A stretch of 64,000 nt of DNA from contig CAKNEZ010000003.1 of assembly GCA_930367205.1 (NCBI GenBank), positions 62,001 to 126,000 of the forward strand, in the 5' to 3' direction. Below, in pieces: positions 1 through 11,027 of this stretch. Numbering within the stretch: the stretch's first letter is position 1; the number at the start of each line of letters is the position of its first letter. Source of the DNA: Acanthosoma haemorrhoidale (taxonomy: Eukaryota; Arthropoda; Insecta; Hemiptera; Acanthosomatidae). Below the pieces are notes generated by a model. The model was not told the origin of the DNA. It made no database searches and saw only the letters and a list, made by a program, of their open reading frames with translations. Position numbers and translations under genes: made by a program.

Positions 1-73
1 ACCTTCTTGCAACAGCTTATGTAAATAATAATTTTAGTGGTGCGCAAAAAGATAAGCAGAAACATGTTTATAA

Positions 74-508
74 AAAGGTTCTAAAACTCCTGATAATTTT
101 GTTGCACAGAAACCTGTGCTGGTTCAAAATAAATTTACTAAGTTATGGGCTCAAGGGTACATTGTGAAAAAAATAGATTTTCGATCTTATATAGTTGATA
201 TTAATGAAAAAAGGTACAGGAGAAATTCTAGGTTTATTAGGAGATTTAAGAAACCACTAATGTTTGAGGCAGATTTAAATAGATATAATAAAGATTTTAA
301 AGCCCCTTTAGCTGAAACAAATTATAATGATGGTGATTTAGAATGTAATGAAAATTGTGATGAAAAACTAAATGAAACTCTTGAAGATAATATGTTTGGC
401 CAGGAAGCTGGCATTAATGATAGTGGTAATAATTTTGTTAACAACCCTGAAGTTTACCAAACTAGGGCAGGAAGAGTGTTAAGGCAACCAAAAAGATTCC
501 AAGAGTAA
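74..508 (+). pseudogene. C-terminal tail of a Ty3/Gypsy pol polyprotein
   Basis: The frame is open from about 74 to the stop at 508. It encodes the end of a retroviral-type integrase: a small SH3-like segment with a KLWAQGYIVKKI-type strand and a basic arginine-rich stretch, then an acidic spacer, and the ending TRAGRVLRQPKRF. That Thr-Arg-x-Gly-Arg ending is common at the end of pol in K02A2.6-like Gypsy elements (recalled from family knowledge). The catalytic core lies upstream of the window or is lost; a stop in frame at 71-73 shows decay. It is followed by a polypurine tract and an LTR, as expected for the 3' end of an element on the plus strand. Confidence 0.7.
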
Positions 509-687
509 AGATAAGGCCTAATTAGTATCATCCTAAGATTTTAATTGTTTTATATGTAATTGTTTTGTATTTTACCTATAGGTGTAGCTTATATTATTTT
601 CTTGATAATGTTTCCTACAGCTATGGTGCTTAGTGATTGAAATGTTTTGTTTTTTTAAGTATAAATTGAGAGACTTGAAGGGGAAGA

Positions 688-980
688 TGTTTGGATATTG
701 TATGTTGAATATTTTAGAATACGGTGACAACACTGTCGTTTCCTTTTTGTATGGTTATATGTTGTTATCAAGGAGCTGTGTTTGGAGTCATAGTTGCCAT
801 GAGCTGCTGTGATGTAATTATGATTAATAAATGTGAATACAAATGTAACAGTTTTGTTTATTCAATAATAGCCACACAAAACATAACTTTATTGAAAAAA
901 AAAACCTTTGCTGGATAAACCAAAAAATAAAGTTTCATCATTAAGTTTTGAGTGCTTTCGCTAGGGTCAGTGTCCTAACA
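688..980 (+). repeat. 3' LTR of the Gypsy element at the left edge
   Basis: A purine-rich primer tract (GAAGGGGAAGA) ends at 687 and the LTR follows with TGTTTGG and ends CCTAACA, the usual TG...CA boundaries, giving 293 bp. AATAAA-like sites lie near 825 and 926. There is no second copy in the window to prove the boundaries. Confidence 0.6.
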
Positions 981-2106
981 AGCACAGTTATGGAATATGA
1001 ATACGAAACTCACTTCATTCCGTTTATGATTTAAAGCTGACCGGCGTAAACCAGCATGGGTTCGGATGTAAATGGAACATTACAAGCCCGTGCTGATTCC
1101 AATACCAACTGTATTGAAATGAACATGGGGATATGGGTACCAGCTGTCGAGATGTTTTAATTAACCCTCGCCTAAATTTTCGTCCATGTGGATGGTCTGG
1201 AAATTGCCGTAATTACTGTGTTCTTCCCGTTCCATACCCTATCTCCTACCTACAGGATTCCAGGGTACAAAAAAACATGAGACTCCGGATCTCTCTACGG
1301 CCTCTCTCAGTCATGTTTAGAAACCCAAAGAGGTCTCGGGCCGGGGCTTGAACTTGTCACTGATTTCAAATGAAGGAAATATGCTTCTAGGATGACCAAG
1401 TCCTCCTTTTATAATTTATCCTTTATTCTATCATCATGCCTGGGCTGTTATCTTATTTTATAGGCGATATTTAGCCGATAACTAAAGCATAAGTACGTGA
1501 CAGCCTTATATTTACAGATATTGGTGTTGGTACAGAAAACTTACAAGTAACATTGGTGTGTTAAACTTATTTTCAAACAAATTAATGAGTAAATAGGAAA
1601 TATTATATTACTGATAGCAAATCGTTTGATGTTTTCGTGATAAATTGATAAGACTCACTATTAAGGTGTAGGAAAGTATGTTCTAAGAGCTTTTTATTTC
1701 TCAACTCGGAAGGTTTGGTAGAGAGTTTTAGAACGGGTATGAAGCTAATTTTCAAGGGTCTTATAGAATTGAGTAGCTGGCTGGAAAGGATCATGTTGCT
1801 GTCGACAGTATTTTCCATCTTAATCATCCAAATAGACTTTGTTGTGCCACTTCTTTAAGAACAAATAAAGTAGAAATTACCCTCTTATTGAACCAGAAAA
1901 CACCCACCTAACATTTCATATTTTTCAATAAATCTTCGGCGTCAGCTTAGAGATAGGAGGGACCAGTTTACGATCCCGACTCGGCTGGAGCACACTAGGG
2001 GGCGTAAGCAGAGCCCAGCCTCTGTCTAGCCGATATAAGGCTGAAATTAAGCCGAATTTTTAGCTTTTTCCATTTAGACGGAACCCGGCACGAAGAGAGT
2101 CTCTCA

Positions 2107-2116
<10 letters not shown>
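981..2116. other. No gene seen
   Basis: I see no convincing coding frame. A weak tRNA-like B-box resemblance lies near 1960-1975 (see rejected list). Probably intergenic or intronic, with old unrecognised repeats. Confidence 0.4.

Positions 2117-2172
<56 letters not shown>
2117..2172. repeat. (CT)n microsatellite
   Basis: Twenty-eight uninterrupted CT units, with an imperfect CT-rich lead-in from 2095. The Arg-Glu repeat frame on the opposite strand is only this microsatellite read as codons. Confidence 0.95.
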
Positions 2173-2175
<3 letters not shown>

Positions 2176-2730
2176 CTGGCTCTTCCTGCTTCCATAGCCA
2201 TACATAAGTTTAAATCGGAATAAGTTCAGGCGTTAATGCTGGCCTGAAACAGTTCATTTCTTTGTAGCCAACTTGATTAAATATAATATATTATATGTAA
2301 CATTAAAACAATTTATAAACGCCAACTGCATTGAATTGATGGTGTGCAAACTTGAATACAGATAGCATTAGAACTGGTAGGTTAGAATAATCAGCAGCTG
2401 ATACATCACTCCATGTATGTGTACATCACTTTAGAAGCCGGTATGGGGATGACCAGAAATATTTTATGGATAAACCTCATTTATTATAATTTTCATATTA
2501 AAATTAATTTTTTATAATGGCATTTATTATTATGGATTATAATTTAAAGCCTTTCATTCAATTGTTATTTTTAGTCTATCTTTATGTATTCTTCACGATA
2601 CAAACAACACTAAGTTGACTGATTGATTTAAGCTAGACATTAATAATATTATTTAAAAATTTCATCAACAACAGACTTTAAACCTTCTACAACTCAATCA
2701 ATAAACAGATCTTTGAATTATTTATTCCAG

Positions 2731-2962
2731 TATTTTCTTAAAAAACGCGCTAATTTATATTTACCAATGAACCGACAAGAATTGGATCAAAGGAGGACAG
2801 TTATACGGGATGAGAATTTATATCGTGAGTATTTCCGGAAGCGAAACCCTTTTTTAAAATTTACCGATTTTCAAGATATATTTGAAGAAGTTTCATACTT
2901 ATGGTTTCGAGAACTTAGTAGTTCTAAAGTACTCCTACCACTTTGTTGCATGAACCGTGTAG
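2731..2962 (+). CDS. Candidate exon of a host gene (unrecognised)
   Basis: A frame open from 2713 runs through a first ATG at 2767 and ends at a strong donor (GTATGT from 2963) after one base of a codon. Just upstream of 2731 is a plausible acceptor (TTTATTCCAG). The peptide is rich in charged and aromatic residues and matches no family I know. Support for a real exon is that the phase at 2962 (one base left over) fits the acceptor of the candidate exon at 10920, which supplies two bases and keeps the frame open. If so, the intron is about 8 kb and holds the Copia/Gypsy nest. It could also be chance. Confidence 0.35.
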
Positions 2963-3179
2963 GTATGTTTTCAGTTATAAAAATGGTCCTACATGCTAAC
3001 AGAATATTATTTATTATATGCCAAGCAGTAAAACTTTTAAATTGATTACATTTATTTATAGAAAAGAACAACTGAAAACAAATTACTTTTTCCTTTATGT
3101 ATTATTTAATTATTGATGTTAACAATTTTGTGAGATAACTTGCAAAACTGGCTAGTCCGGAGTTCTAAAACTAATCTTC

Positions 3180-3470
3180 AGTGTGGGGGCCACCGGGGAT
3201 CCGGTATACGCGAGTTGCGTCACCAAAGTGTCTCCCCTCATTTGTTTTGCGCTTCTGGGGGGCGACGGAATATGGATAGGGTGGTGGCACAAGGTAGTGG
3301 TTAAAGACTACCTTGGTGCACACCACTGCGTCACTTGCCAGGGCTACGGGAACTTCACAGCCATTTGCTCTAAAGAAGAAAAGACCTGCAGATGGTGTGC
3401 TCAGGAGGGACACACTGATGAGGTATGCCCACGAAGTGTGAGCGCCCGCGATGTGCAGGCTGCGTGAGAG
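3180..3470 (+). pseudogene. Fragment of a LINE ORF1 zinc-knuckle region
   Basis: The plus frame encodes a CVTCQGYGNFTAIC segment followed by CRWCAQEGHTDEVC, two CCHC-like knuckles spaced as in the nucleic-acid-binding ORF1 proteins of R1/Jockey-type LINEs. The first knuckle has lost its histidine (asparagine in its place). The local base composition is much more GC-rich than its surroundings, which fits a mobile-element fragment. No reverse transcriptase follows. Confidence 0.5.
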
Positions 3471-3716
3471 CAGGGCTTTTCATGAATTCAGGGCCCAGAT
3501 CATACTCAATGTTACTTTCATAAGTTATAATTAACCCTTAAGAAATTCACCTATTTCTTTTGTGAAATAAAAAAAAAAAATCATTCATTTAGAGCTGTGA
3601 TTAAAATTGAAAAAAAAAAAAGAGGAACTTAACTGGGTGCTCGCTGCATATCGATTCCCGAATTTTTTTGCAGTCAGTAGATATTTTATTTTACTCGCCA
3701 CATCAGCTTCAGTATT

Positions 3717-3921
3717 TGTTAATGATAAAAATATGCCATGTCAACACTGTCGATTATGTTTGTCTTTGGCGGCAACACTGTCTGTAACCTCTCCTTGTTG
3801 TTAGCTACTTTCGTTTCGTCTGACCACATGTATTCTGTACAGTTCTTTATTAAATATGAGTTTATATTCAAGCTGTGATTATATTGAGTATTCCTAAAGC
3901 CACCTTCCTGATCCTTTATCA
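3717..3921 (+). repeat. 5' LTR of a Copia element
   Basis: Starts TGTTAATG and ends CTTTATCA (about 205 bp). The right boundary is set by the primer-binding site beginning at 3922. The left boundary is a guess from the TG rule because the 3' LTR is missing. Confidence 0.5.
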
Positions 3922-3935
3922 GGTTATAGGCCCAG
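3922..3935 (+). other. Copia primer-binding site
   Basis: GGTTATAGGCCCAG directly after the LTR closely resembles the Drosophila copia primer-binding sequence, which pairs with an internal segment of a cleaved initiator tRNA-Met (family knowledge). This supports the Copia assignment and the plus orientation. Confidence 0.65.
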
Positions 3936-4017
3936 TAACGGGAACGTGAACGTTTGAAGTGTTCTGATAGTTTGTTGAAGTGTTCTAAAAGTAAGTGGGA
4001 TTGACTTCTCAGACGAA

Positions 4018-5577
4018 ATGGAAACATCGAGGGCTGCTATTGATAAATTGGAGTCCACTTGGATAGACCGGAAATTCCAGGTTAAAATACAGCTTCAGGT
4101 TCATGGAGTTATAGACGCTGTGGAAGGAAAACTTGTATACCCGGAGAAGCCAATTCCTACTGATGATCAAACCGACTATAATAAGAAGGTTGAGGCTTTA
4201 AACAAATTGGAGTATATGGTGCAAAATACAATAGTTTCTTCATTATCAAGTCAGGTAAGACAACTTGTTAATATGTGTACAAACGCCAAATCTATGTGGG
4301 AAAAACTTCATAGTGTTTATAAGCCGAGGACAGAGCAAAGGCAAGACAGACTATTTAATCAATTTTTTGGTATTAAGGAGAAGGAATCTGGTGACTCTAT
4401 AGCCAAGCATATTGCAAAGCTAGAAAAATTATGGCAGGAGTTATGCGATGAAACCTGGAAAGACGACAAAGTTAAATTGCCGGACTCTCTGTTCTTAAAT
4501 ATAATTATCTAAATACTATGCCTTCAGAATACCATGAGTTTATAAATGCTTGGGAATCTGTCCCCAAGGAGCAGAGGAACTTAAATCTACTGAGAGAAAG
4601 GCTCTGTGTTGTGGAAATGAGAATGAATGAGAGGTCGGAAGGTGCTAGTGGTACGTCAGCTGCCTTTTATGTGAAGCATAGTAATGCGGGTAAGTCCTCT
4701 TTTCACAATTATAAAAGTCAACATTATAATAAAGACAAAATTCCACCTAAGGACAGTAATGTAACACTGAAATGCTATCATTGTCACCAGCAAGGTCATT
4801 TTAAAAAGGATTGCCCAAAGAAACATTCATTTCATAAAAATGGTGGTGCTTTTGTCTGTAGTATAGCTGAGGGTGACTTGAACGCTGCATGGATCACTGA
4901 TTCCGGTGCTACTCATCATATGTCCATGAGGAAGGATTTATTGGTTTGCTACTTTCGAATTCTTTCCAGCGGAGAAATATGTCCAAGTCGGTAACGGACA
5001 GACCATGAAGGCTTATGGACAAGGTAACATTAATGTTGAAATGTTTATTGATGGTAAATGGATTGGTGGTTATTTGCAGGATGTATGGTACGTGCCAGAT
5101 GCTGATAAAAATTTGTTTTCCCTTACATGAGCTCTCGATAAAGGATATGTAACAACATTTAGTAATAATGAATGTTTATTGCTAAAGGATGGTCGACTGG
5201 CAGCACAATCAACCAGGACCGGTGGTTTATTTTCAATGAACATGAGGGTTATCCCAGCCTAATCGGCAGAGGCTCAACTTGCGGTTGAAGATACATTGCA
5301 GACCTGGCACGAACGGATGGGCCACCAGAATAAGAGGTATGTCGCAGAATTTTTAAAACGTAGTGGTGTAAACTTTGGCGGCCAAGTATCTTCAGACTTT
5401 TGTGATGCATGCATAATTGTAAAGATGCATAGGTTAAGCTTTTGCAAGAGAAAGAAACAAGTCTCCAGTCCGGGGGATAGAAAAAATGCTGACGTCTGTG
5501 GACCTATGCCCACTCTGTCAGCGGGTGGAAGTAGATACTTTTTAGTCTTAAAGGATGAATTTTCTAAGTATCTGTTG
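4018..5577 (+). pseudogene. Copia gag-protease-integrase (5' half, broken)
   Basis: The ATG at 4018 starts a Copia-type gag (WIDRKFQVKIQL region, then the retrotrans_gag UBN2-like block up to 4509). After a stop and frame change the gag continues from 4518 to a CCHC knuckle (CYHCHQQGHFKKDC, near 4770-4815) and a protease active site WITDSGATHH near 4890-4920. After another frame change near 4960 the protease and the integrase zinc domain continue (WHERMGHQN..., then CDAC, 5305-5415). The frame ends just after the GGSRYFLVLKDEFSKY strand of the integrase core, where the Gypsy element beginning near 5575 cuts it. Reverse transcriptase and RNase H are not found on the far side. The copy is dead, with at least two frameshifts, in-frame stops near 5129 and 5262, and a missing 3' half. 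Confidence 0.8.
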
Positions 5578-5785
5578 TGACAAGGGGCTGAATAATGAGA
5601 CACATTTTTAAATGTAATTGAATAACGCGACACAATTTATATACACAATACATATGACATGGGTATTGAAAACAGTACGCATATACTCAAACTGAACCCT
5701 TGAACACATGCCAGGTGTGTTGTAAGAGACTGTTATTTATAACAGTTAACCAAACTTATAGTTATTTATAACTGCTTCACTATAA
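5575..5785 (-). repeat. 3' LTR of the Gypsy element 5575-10377
   Basis: Homologous to 10168-10377 over its whole length with many substitutions and small indels. It abuts the truncated Copia integrase on the left and the element's polypurine tract on the right. Confidence 0.75.
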
Positions 5786-5795
5786 TCTCCCCCAC

Positions 5796-6770
5796 TTATT
5801 TATGGACAGGTCCACAACAAACGTTGGAGACATAGTCCTCGAGATACTTCGGCTTTTTCCGGCTCCTGGTAGGGCTAGGTGATGGAGGCCCAGACGGACC
5901 AGGCTGAACAGGTGGCCTTGGATGGCATGGATTAGGCAAGTCACGCTGTGTACCTGGACTACTTACATGTAGTGAAGGAGGTGTTGGTGGCGATTGGTGG
6001 TTTAGTGGCAAGCTTGTAGTTTCAGTTTTGGATGGCACCCCCATTCTGTGCTGTAAAACCAAAGGAGTTAAGGAGACTTCTTTCTTCGGAACCAATGTGA
6101 CGACCAGTTGATTAATATGGCTTTTCAGGGTGCGACCTGTGTCCAACTCGACAATATAATGGTACTGGCCGAGTTTCCTCCTGATGGTGCCAAACTGCCA
6201 AACGTCTTGGTTTTCTAAGCGAATCTTCGCCTGCACTCTCTCCCCCACTTGAAGATTACGAACCCGCAATGCAGTAGGCACAGTTTGAGCCAGAGGTTTG
6301 CTGTTTGGTATCAGAACATCGAGACGAGTACGGATCCTTCTCTTTAGGTAGAGTTCCGAAGGAGATAGACCTGAGGCTAAGGGTGTTGCCCTGTAGTGGA
6401 ACGTTATGTTCCGCAGCTTAGAACACAGCGGAGCAGGATCATCAGCTGCAGCCTTAAGCCTTCTTTTCAATGTCTGGATGCTGCGTTCTGCTAGACCATT
6501 CATGGCTGGATGATTTGGCGCGCTAAACTTTTGAAATATCCCCCGCTCTTTGCAATACTGCTGGAACTCTTCACTTTTGAAGATAGCGGCGTTGTCTGAA
6601 ACCATCACCGAGGGGTATCCATGTACCGAAAATATGCCTTCAAGCAGAGTTGTTGTTGAAAACGAGGACGGAGCATCGCGGATCATGCGAACTTCTGCCC
6701 ACTTCGACTTTGCGTCCACACACATAAAAAAGAAATAGCCATCGCAAGGCCCCGCATAGTCAATGTGCAC
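5796..6770 (-). pseudogene. Gypsy integrase
   Basis: Reading the minus strand, the frame begins in the core domain (MHIDYAGP, first catalytic Asp), continues to VSDNAAIF (second Asp) and NGLAERSIQ (catalytic Glu), and ends with an SH3-like C-terminal domain (VGERVQAKI ... HINQLVV) and a proline-rich tail. Upstream in the same frame, 6771-6866 encodes the Cys-Cys half of the zinc domain (ESCAK). A single TAA at about 6866-6868 separates it from the RNase H/zinc-domain frame, so apart from that nonsense codon the integrase is nearly complete. It would insert element DNA, but as part of a broken polyprotein it is unlikely to be made. Confidence 0.8.
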
Positions 6771-6869
6771 TCTCTCCCAATTCTCATCAGGCTGATCCCA
6801 GTGATGAAATGGCGCTTTCTGCGGACTGTGACGGACTTTGGCACAGGATTCACAGCTCTTTACAAGACG

Positions 6870-8490
6870 TTATATGTCCTTGTCCAATCCTTCCCAGCAA
6901 ACGTATCTCCTGGCGAGTTGCTTCATCTTAGTCATTCCCAAATGCGATGCATGAAGCTCTTGGAGAATTGGCACTTGGAGAGACTTTGGGATTACTGCTC
7001 GATCGGAACGGAATAACATGTTCCCAGAGACAGTGTACGAGCTATCCTTGCGGCTCTTCTTGAGCTCCTGCAGTAATGCTTGCAACTTTGGATCTTTTCC
7101 GGTTTCCTTGGCTACTGTGTCTGCAGTGATAGCCATACTGAAGATCTGGAGCAGTGTTTCAGCATACATAACGTTGACTTCCTGATCAATCGACATTGCT
7201 TGTGAGTCGCTTGCTGTAGAGACTGGTGCCCGGGATAGACAATCGACATTCTCGTTCTCTTTCCTTTTCTTGTATCGAACGGAGTAGTCGAAACCACTGA
7301 GAAAAGAGGCATACCTCAGTAAACGCGAAGAGGTCATCTGCGGCAGTGTCCGGTCTGGATGAAAAATCCTCGAAAGCAGCTCATTGTCTGTGACGAGAAC
7401 GAAACGTTTGCCGAGTAGGTAGTTAAAGAAGTGTGTTGCGGCATATACGATAGCCAGGGCTTCCCTGTCAAACTGGCTGTAGTTTGACTCAGCCTGCGTC
7501 AGAGCTCGTGAGGCGTAGGCGATTGGACGCTTGGCCATCAATTTCATGACTAAGTACTGCGGCTATCCCGGTTGGCGAGGCATCAGTTGTGAGAATAACC
7601 ATTTTTGAAGGGTCAAACGGAATAAGCACTTTGTCTGGGCACAACTCTGTCCTGAGATTCCGGAAGGAGGCCTCAGCAGCTGCAGACCAAAAGAATCGTT
7701 CACCCTTCCTGAGTAAGCAGCGTAGTGGGTAGGACTTCGAAGAGAAATCGGGAATGAATTTGGAATAATAAGTGATTAAACCAAGGAATCTCCTCAATTC
7801 ATCCACATTCTTTGGTTGCAGCATCCGAGAAACTGCTTGAACCTTAACCTTAACCTGAATTTGATTGTGTGACACTACATGACCGAGGTAATTTATGCTT
7901 TCCTTGAAGAATGAGCATTTAGCACGATTGAGATGGAGATCATATTCTTTGAGTGCTTCCAAACATACGATGAGAGTTCTGGAGCATTCTTCGAGATCTG
8001 AGCCATGACAGATGATGTCATCAAAGTATGCCTCGACCTTTGGTAGGCCGTTCATCAATTGGCCTAGGATTCAGTTGAATTCTGCTGGAGCGGTCTTAAT
8101 TCCGAAACGGAGGCGATTCATTTTGAACGTACCCTAATGCGTTGAAATCGTTTGTATCTTGCTCCCTTCTTCATCGACCCGGAAATGCAAATATGCCTTG
8201 TGTAAGTCCAATTTACAAAAATACCTAGAATCTCTGAGACTATGTAGAACCTCATCTATTCTGCGGATAGAGTGATTTGAGGCAACGAGTCTGGAGTTTA
8301 CCCCACACTTATAATCCACACATAGCCTTACACCACCATCAGGCTTAGCTATAACAACGAGTGGCGATCCCCAATCGCTTGATGCAACGGGACTAATGAC
8401 TCCTTGAGACTCTAGCGTGGCTAACTCTCTCTCAACTCGCTCTCGCATTGCAAACGGAACATCCCGTTCACGGACAAAAACTGGTTTCAC
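6870..8490 (-). pseudogene. Gypsy reverse transcriptase and RNase H (broken)
   Basis: Three overlapping minus-strand frames cover this stretch. 8134-8490 holds the RT fingers (SPLVVIAKPDGGVRLCVDY and KLDLHKAY, motif A). 7489-8058 holds the YFDD active-site box (AYFDDII, near 8020), the thumb (CSFFKESINYLGHVV) and the start of RNase H (TTDASPTGIAAVL). 6870-7547 holds the rest of RNase H (YSQFDREALAIVYA, VTDNELL) and the His-His half of the integrase zinc domain. Frame changes near 8060-8134 and 7500-7547 mean the protein is not made as one piece. Confidence 0.8.
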
Positions 8491-8595
8491 CCCTTCTCTA
8501 AGTTAAAGCTTAACTTCAACGTTTGGAACACACCCGATCCTTTCTTCGAAAATGTCTTCGTATTTCCTGAAGATCTCTTCTTCAGATGTCTTCGA

Positions 8596-9234
8596 TCAGA
8601 GTGACTGCGTTGACATCAACTGGACGGAGAGCTGAGTTTTTGTGGCTATCAATCTCATTGAGGCTGATCCGAGACTACGAATCCACATGCGTCCAAGTAA
8701 AGCGTCATGTCCTGCTGGGACTATAAATAAATCGGCTTCCATCGAATTCCCTTTGTATGCAACTGAGACGGTATCTTTACCCTTTGGCTTGATGAGGTGA
8801 TCTGAGTAAGAGCGGAAAGTGACTGGAGCCGGTTGCAGCGGTACGCTAAGTTTAAGTTTCTTGAAAGCAGTTTCTGAGATCAAGGAGAAACGTGCACCTG
8901 AATACACTTCAAACGATTGCGGTTTGTTGTTGAGAGTGACTGTGACGATGTATTTATCGGTGTCTGGTCCAACCTCATACAGATCCTCGACGGTTTTAAT
9001 CCGAACGATACCATATTCGTTGTTGGGGTGATGATCCTCTTCCTCTTGAAGGTATTCAGTTGACAGCTTCTTGGTCTTCGATTTCTGGAGCAGGGTGGTG
9101 ATACAAACTTTCGTGACATGCCCGATTTTTTCACAAGAGTGGCACTTCATGGATTTACGCTCTGTTCTGCAATCACGCGATTTATGGTTGAGCGACCACA
9201 GTTGAGACAAAGGCCATCGAGACCTAATGCTCAC
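8596..9234 (-). pseudogene. Gypsy gag zinc knuckle and aspartic protease with lost active-site Asp
   Basis: The frame starts in a zinc-knuckle region (CHSCEKIGHVTKVC, CCHC type). It then runs into a retropepsin-like domain whose active-site loop reads EVYSGARFSLI, near 8885-8917. Family members have Asp-Ser-Gly or Asp-Thr-Gly there; here the Asp codon has become Tyr, a change expected to kill the protease. The later strand LLGRMW matches the flap-distal part of retropepsins. Between this frame and gag (9235-9601) coding similarity continues with frame changes. Confidence 0.7.
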
Positions 9235-9601
9235 TAATCCACATGGCTTCTGGTGCTGCGGGACTGAGAACGATGACGCGGATTAGAGCTGGACTGATGA
9301 CGATTGTCTTGAGATCCAGAACGCTGGCGGCTGGGACGATTTCTTTCTTGACGACGATCAATCTTGTTTGCGTCTGTAACTTGATCCGGCGGCTTCTCAG
9401 GTAGCTTATTTAATTGACCCGACTCAAATCGAGATGCTTCCAGTGCTGTGGCCTTCGTTACGAATCCATCGAAATCCTTGAGGGTTGTGTCTTGAAGGAT
9501 CTGTTCGCGTATCCAATTGTCCTTCAGGCCTCTGATGAACTGAGCACGGAGGAATATTTGAGCTATTAAGAACCTCTTTTACAGGTTGCATTGGGACAGG
9601 T

Positions 9602-10033
9602 TTACAGGTCCTTCAACTTTCCCTTTAGGGATGCGACGAAATCCGAAATTGATTGATGTGGCTGCTGGGTGATGCTGAGGAAGTAGTGCTGTGAGACGAC
9701 GGTTGAGATTGATGGAGCCAGCATTTTTTCGAAATGGCACTTCAAGGTTATGAAGTCGATTTCCTTGATAGGATCATCTGGCCCCAGAAAAGCGGCTAAG
9801 TTGTTATAATGTTCTTTTCCAATTGATGAACGCAAAAGTTGAACCTTTTTTGTATCATCAGTGACGTTTTTGAGATCACAATAATTGTCAAAACGCTCCA
9901 TGTATGACGAAAACTGTTCAGATTTGGGGTCATAGTTTTCAAATGGTGTCAGTGGTAATGCTGGTGTGGTTTTTTGACTTCCCAGAGCGGATGACAAGAC
10001 TAACATCAACTTCTCGAATTGTTCTGAATTCAT
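9602..10033 (-). pseudogene. Gypsy gag, N-terminal part
   Basis: ATG at 10033. The 143-residue frame contains a retrotransposon gag block (YMERFDNYCDLKNV ... LLRSSIGKEHYNNLA). It begins about 135 bp inside the 5' LTR, with the putative primer-binding site between them. The frame stops at 9602 and gag continues in other frames. It would form the nucleoprotein shell of the retrotransposon. Confidence 0.7.
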
Positions 10034-10167
10034 TGTGACTTGATTTGCTTGTTTAAATCAGGCATATGACGGTTAGTAAAAAAATAAAATACCTTTTAGC
10101 GATTATAGTGTTGTTAGTGGCACTCAATTTTCCCAATGTTTTGTACTTTTATCCTCGTCGCCAACTT

Positions 10168-10377
10168 GTTGTTACAAGGGCTGAATAATGAGACACATTT
10201 TTATATGTAATTGAATAACGCGACACAATTTATTTACACCATGAGACATAGATATTACAAACAGAATGTATACACTCAAAACAACTGAAACCTTCTGAAC
10301 ACATGCCAGGTTTCGTAACACACTGTTATTTATACCAGCTAACCAAACTTATAGTTATTTATAACTGCTTCACTATA
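10168..10377 (-). repeat. 5' LTR of the Gypsy element 5575-10377
   Basis: Diverged partner of 5575-5785. In element orientation it starts TATAGTGAAGC and ends TTGTAACA, directly followed by the putative primer-binding site. Confidence 0.75.
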
Positions 10378-10919
10378 GAAACCGACACTGTGGAATGACG
10401 TTTCAAAGAAACGGCTCTGAATTAAGGGCCAATCGTGAGAGTAGTCCAATAGTCCAATGAATATGATGAACTTTATTTTCAAATTTTTGTGGTTTTGATT
10501 CGTCCTTCAATCTAGTATGTGACAGTTACAAAATGAGAAAACACGCAAAAACACATATGGGTTGAGCAGTGTAGTATTCACATATTGTTTATTCGTCTAC
10601 AGAATTCAACTCCAATGAAGAAACATAACTAATATATGAAATTCACACTGTTGTACCTTTAGTATTCACAGTGCGATTCATATCGCAGTTGGGAAAATAT
10701 AGCCTGGCTTAATTTAAAGATTTTTATTATTTTTAATTCTGTAAAAGTTTTTAATCTTTATTTAGTTTGCTTTTATTTTTGAGGGTATTGTTATCCACGA
10801 TCTATTTAACTTCTATATAATGTTTTTGGTTCCTCTATGTTCCATCTAAATTAAATTGATTTATTAATAAGTTTGATTTAACTCAATTATATAATTACTT
10901 ATTATCATATATTTTTTAG
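10378..10919. other. No gene seen
   Basis: AT-rich. I looked for the missing 3' half of the Copia element here and found no RT or RNase H motif. It ends in a pyrimidine-rich stretch and AG that may be a splice acceptor. Confidence 0.4.
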
Positions 10920-11027
10920 AGTGTTTTGAAAAAACCAAGCTTAGGACGCAAATGTGTAGTAAGTGCATCCCATGTGACATATTTAAGAAGCACTTGAATT
11001 GCATGTGTGATAAAAGCTACTTTTTTG
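10920..11027 (+). CDS. Candidate cysteine-rich exon of a host gene
   Basis: After an acceptor (ATATTTTTTAG) the frame is open to a consensus donor (GTAAGT from 11028). It encodes about 35 residues with a Cys cluster (CSKCIPC ... HLNCMC) that looks metal-binding. Incoming phase (two bases) and outgoing phase (one base) are both compatible with the candidate exon at 2731-2962. If the donor is not used, the frame continues to 11266 with no known domain. I do not recognise the protein. Confidence 0.35.

Larger units (their letters stand above)
5575..10377 (-). mobile_element. Ty3/Gypsy element (K02A2.6-like) inserted in the Copia copy
   Basis: Two direct LTRs of about 210 bp (5575-5785 and 10168-10377) bracket a gag-pol set on the minus strand in the order gag, protease, RT, RNase H, integrase. 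The LTRs share most bases, including ATTGAATAACGCGACACAAT and the end TATAACTGCTTCACTATA, but differ at many positions, so the insertion is old. A purine tract, read on the minus strand as AGTGGGGGAGA, sits just inside the left LTR. On the other side, GTTGGCGACGAGGA next to the right LTR looks like a primer-binding site. Exact ends and the target duplication are unclear. Confidence 0.8.

Noticed and set aside
724..918. 64-codon frame in the left LTR
   Set aside because: Falls inside the LTR with poly(A) signals; no similarity to any protein.
1930..1985. tRNA-like SINE (weak A-box and a B-box-like AGTTTACGATCCC)
   Set aside because: The B-box is poor, no A-tail or duplication was seen, and no second copy is in the window.
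1995..2201. Open frame with a long Arg-Glu repeat on the minus strand
   Set aside because: It is only the CT microsatellite translated; no coding support outside the repeat.
10378..10919. Missing 3' half of the Copia element
   Set aside because: No RT or RNase H motif, no Copia frame, and no LTR matching 3717-3921.
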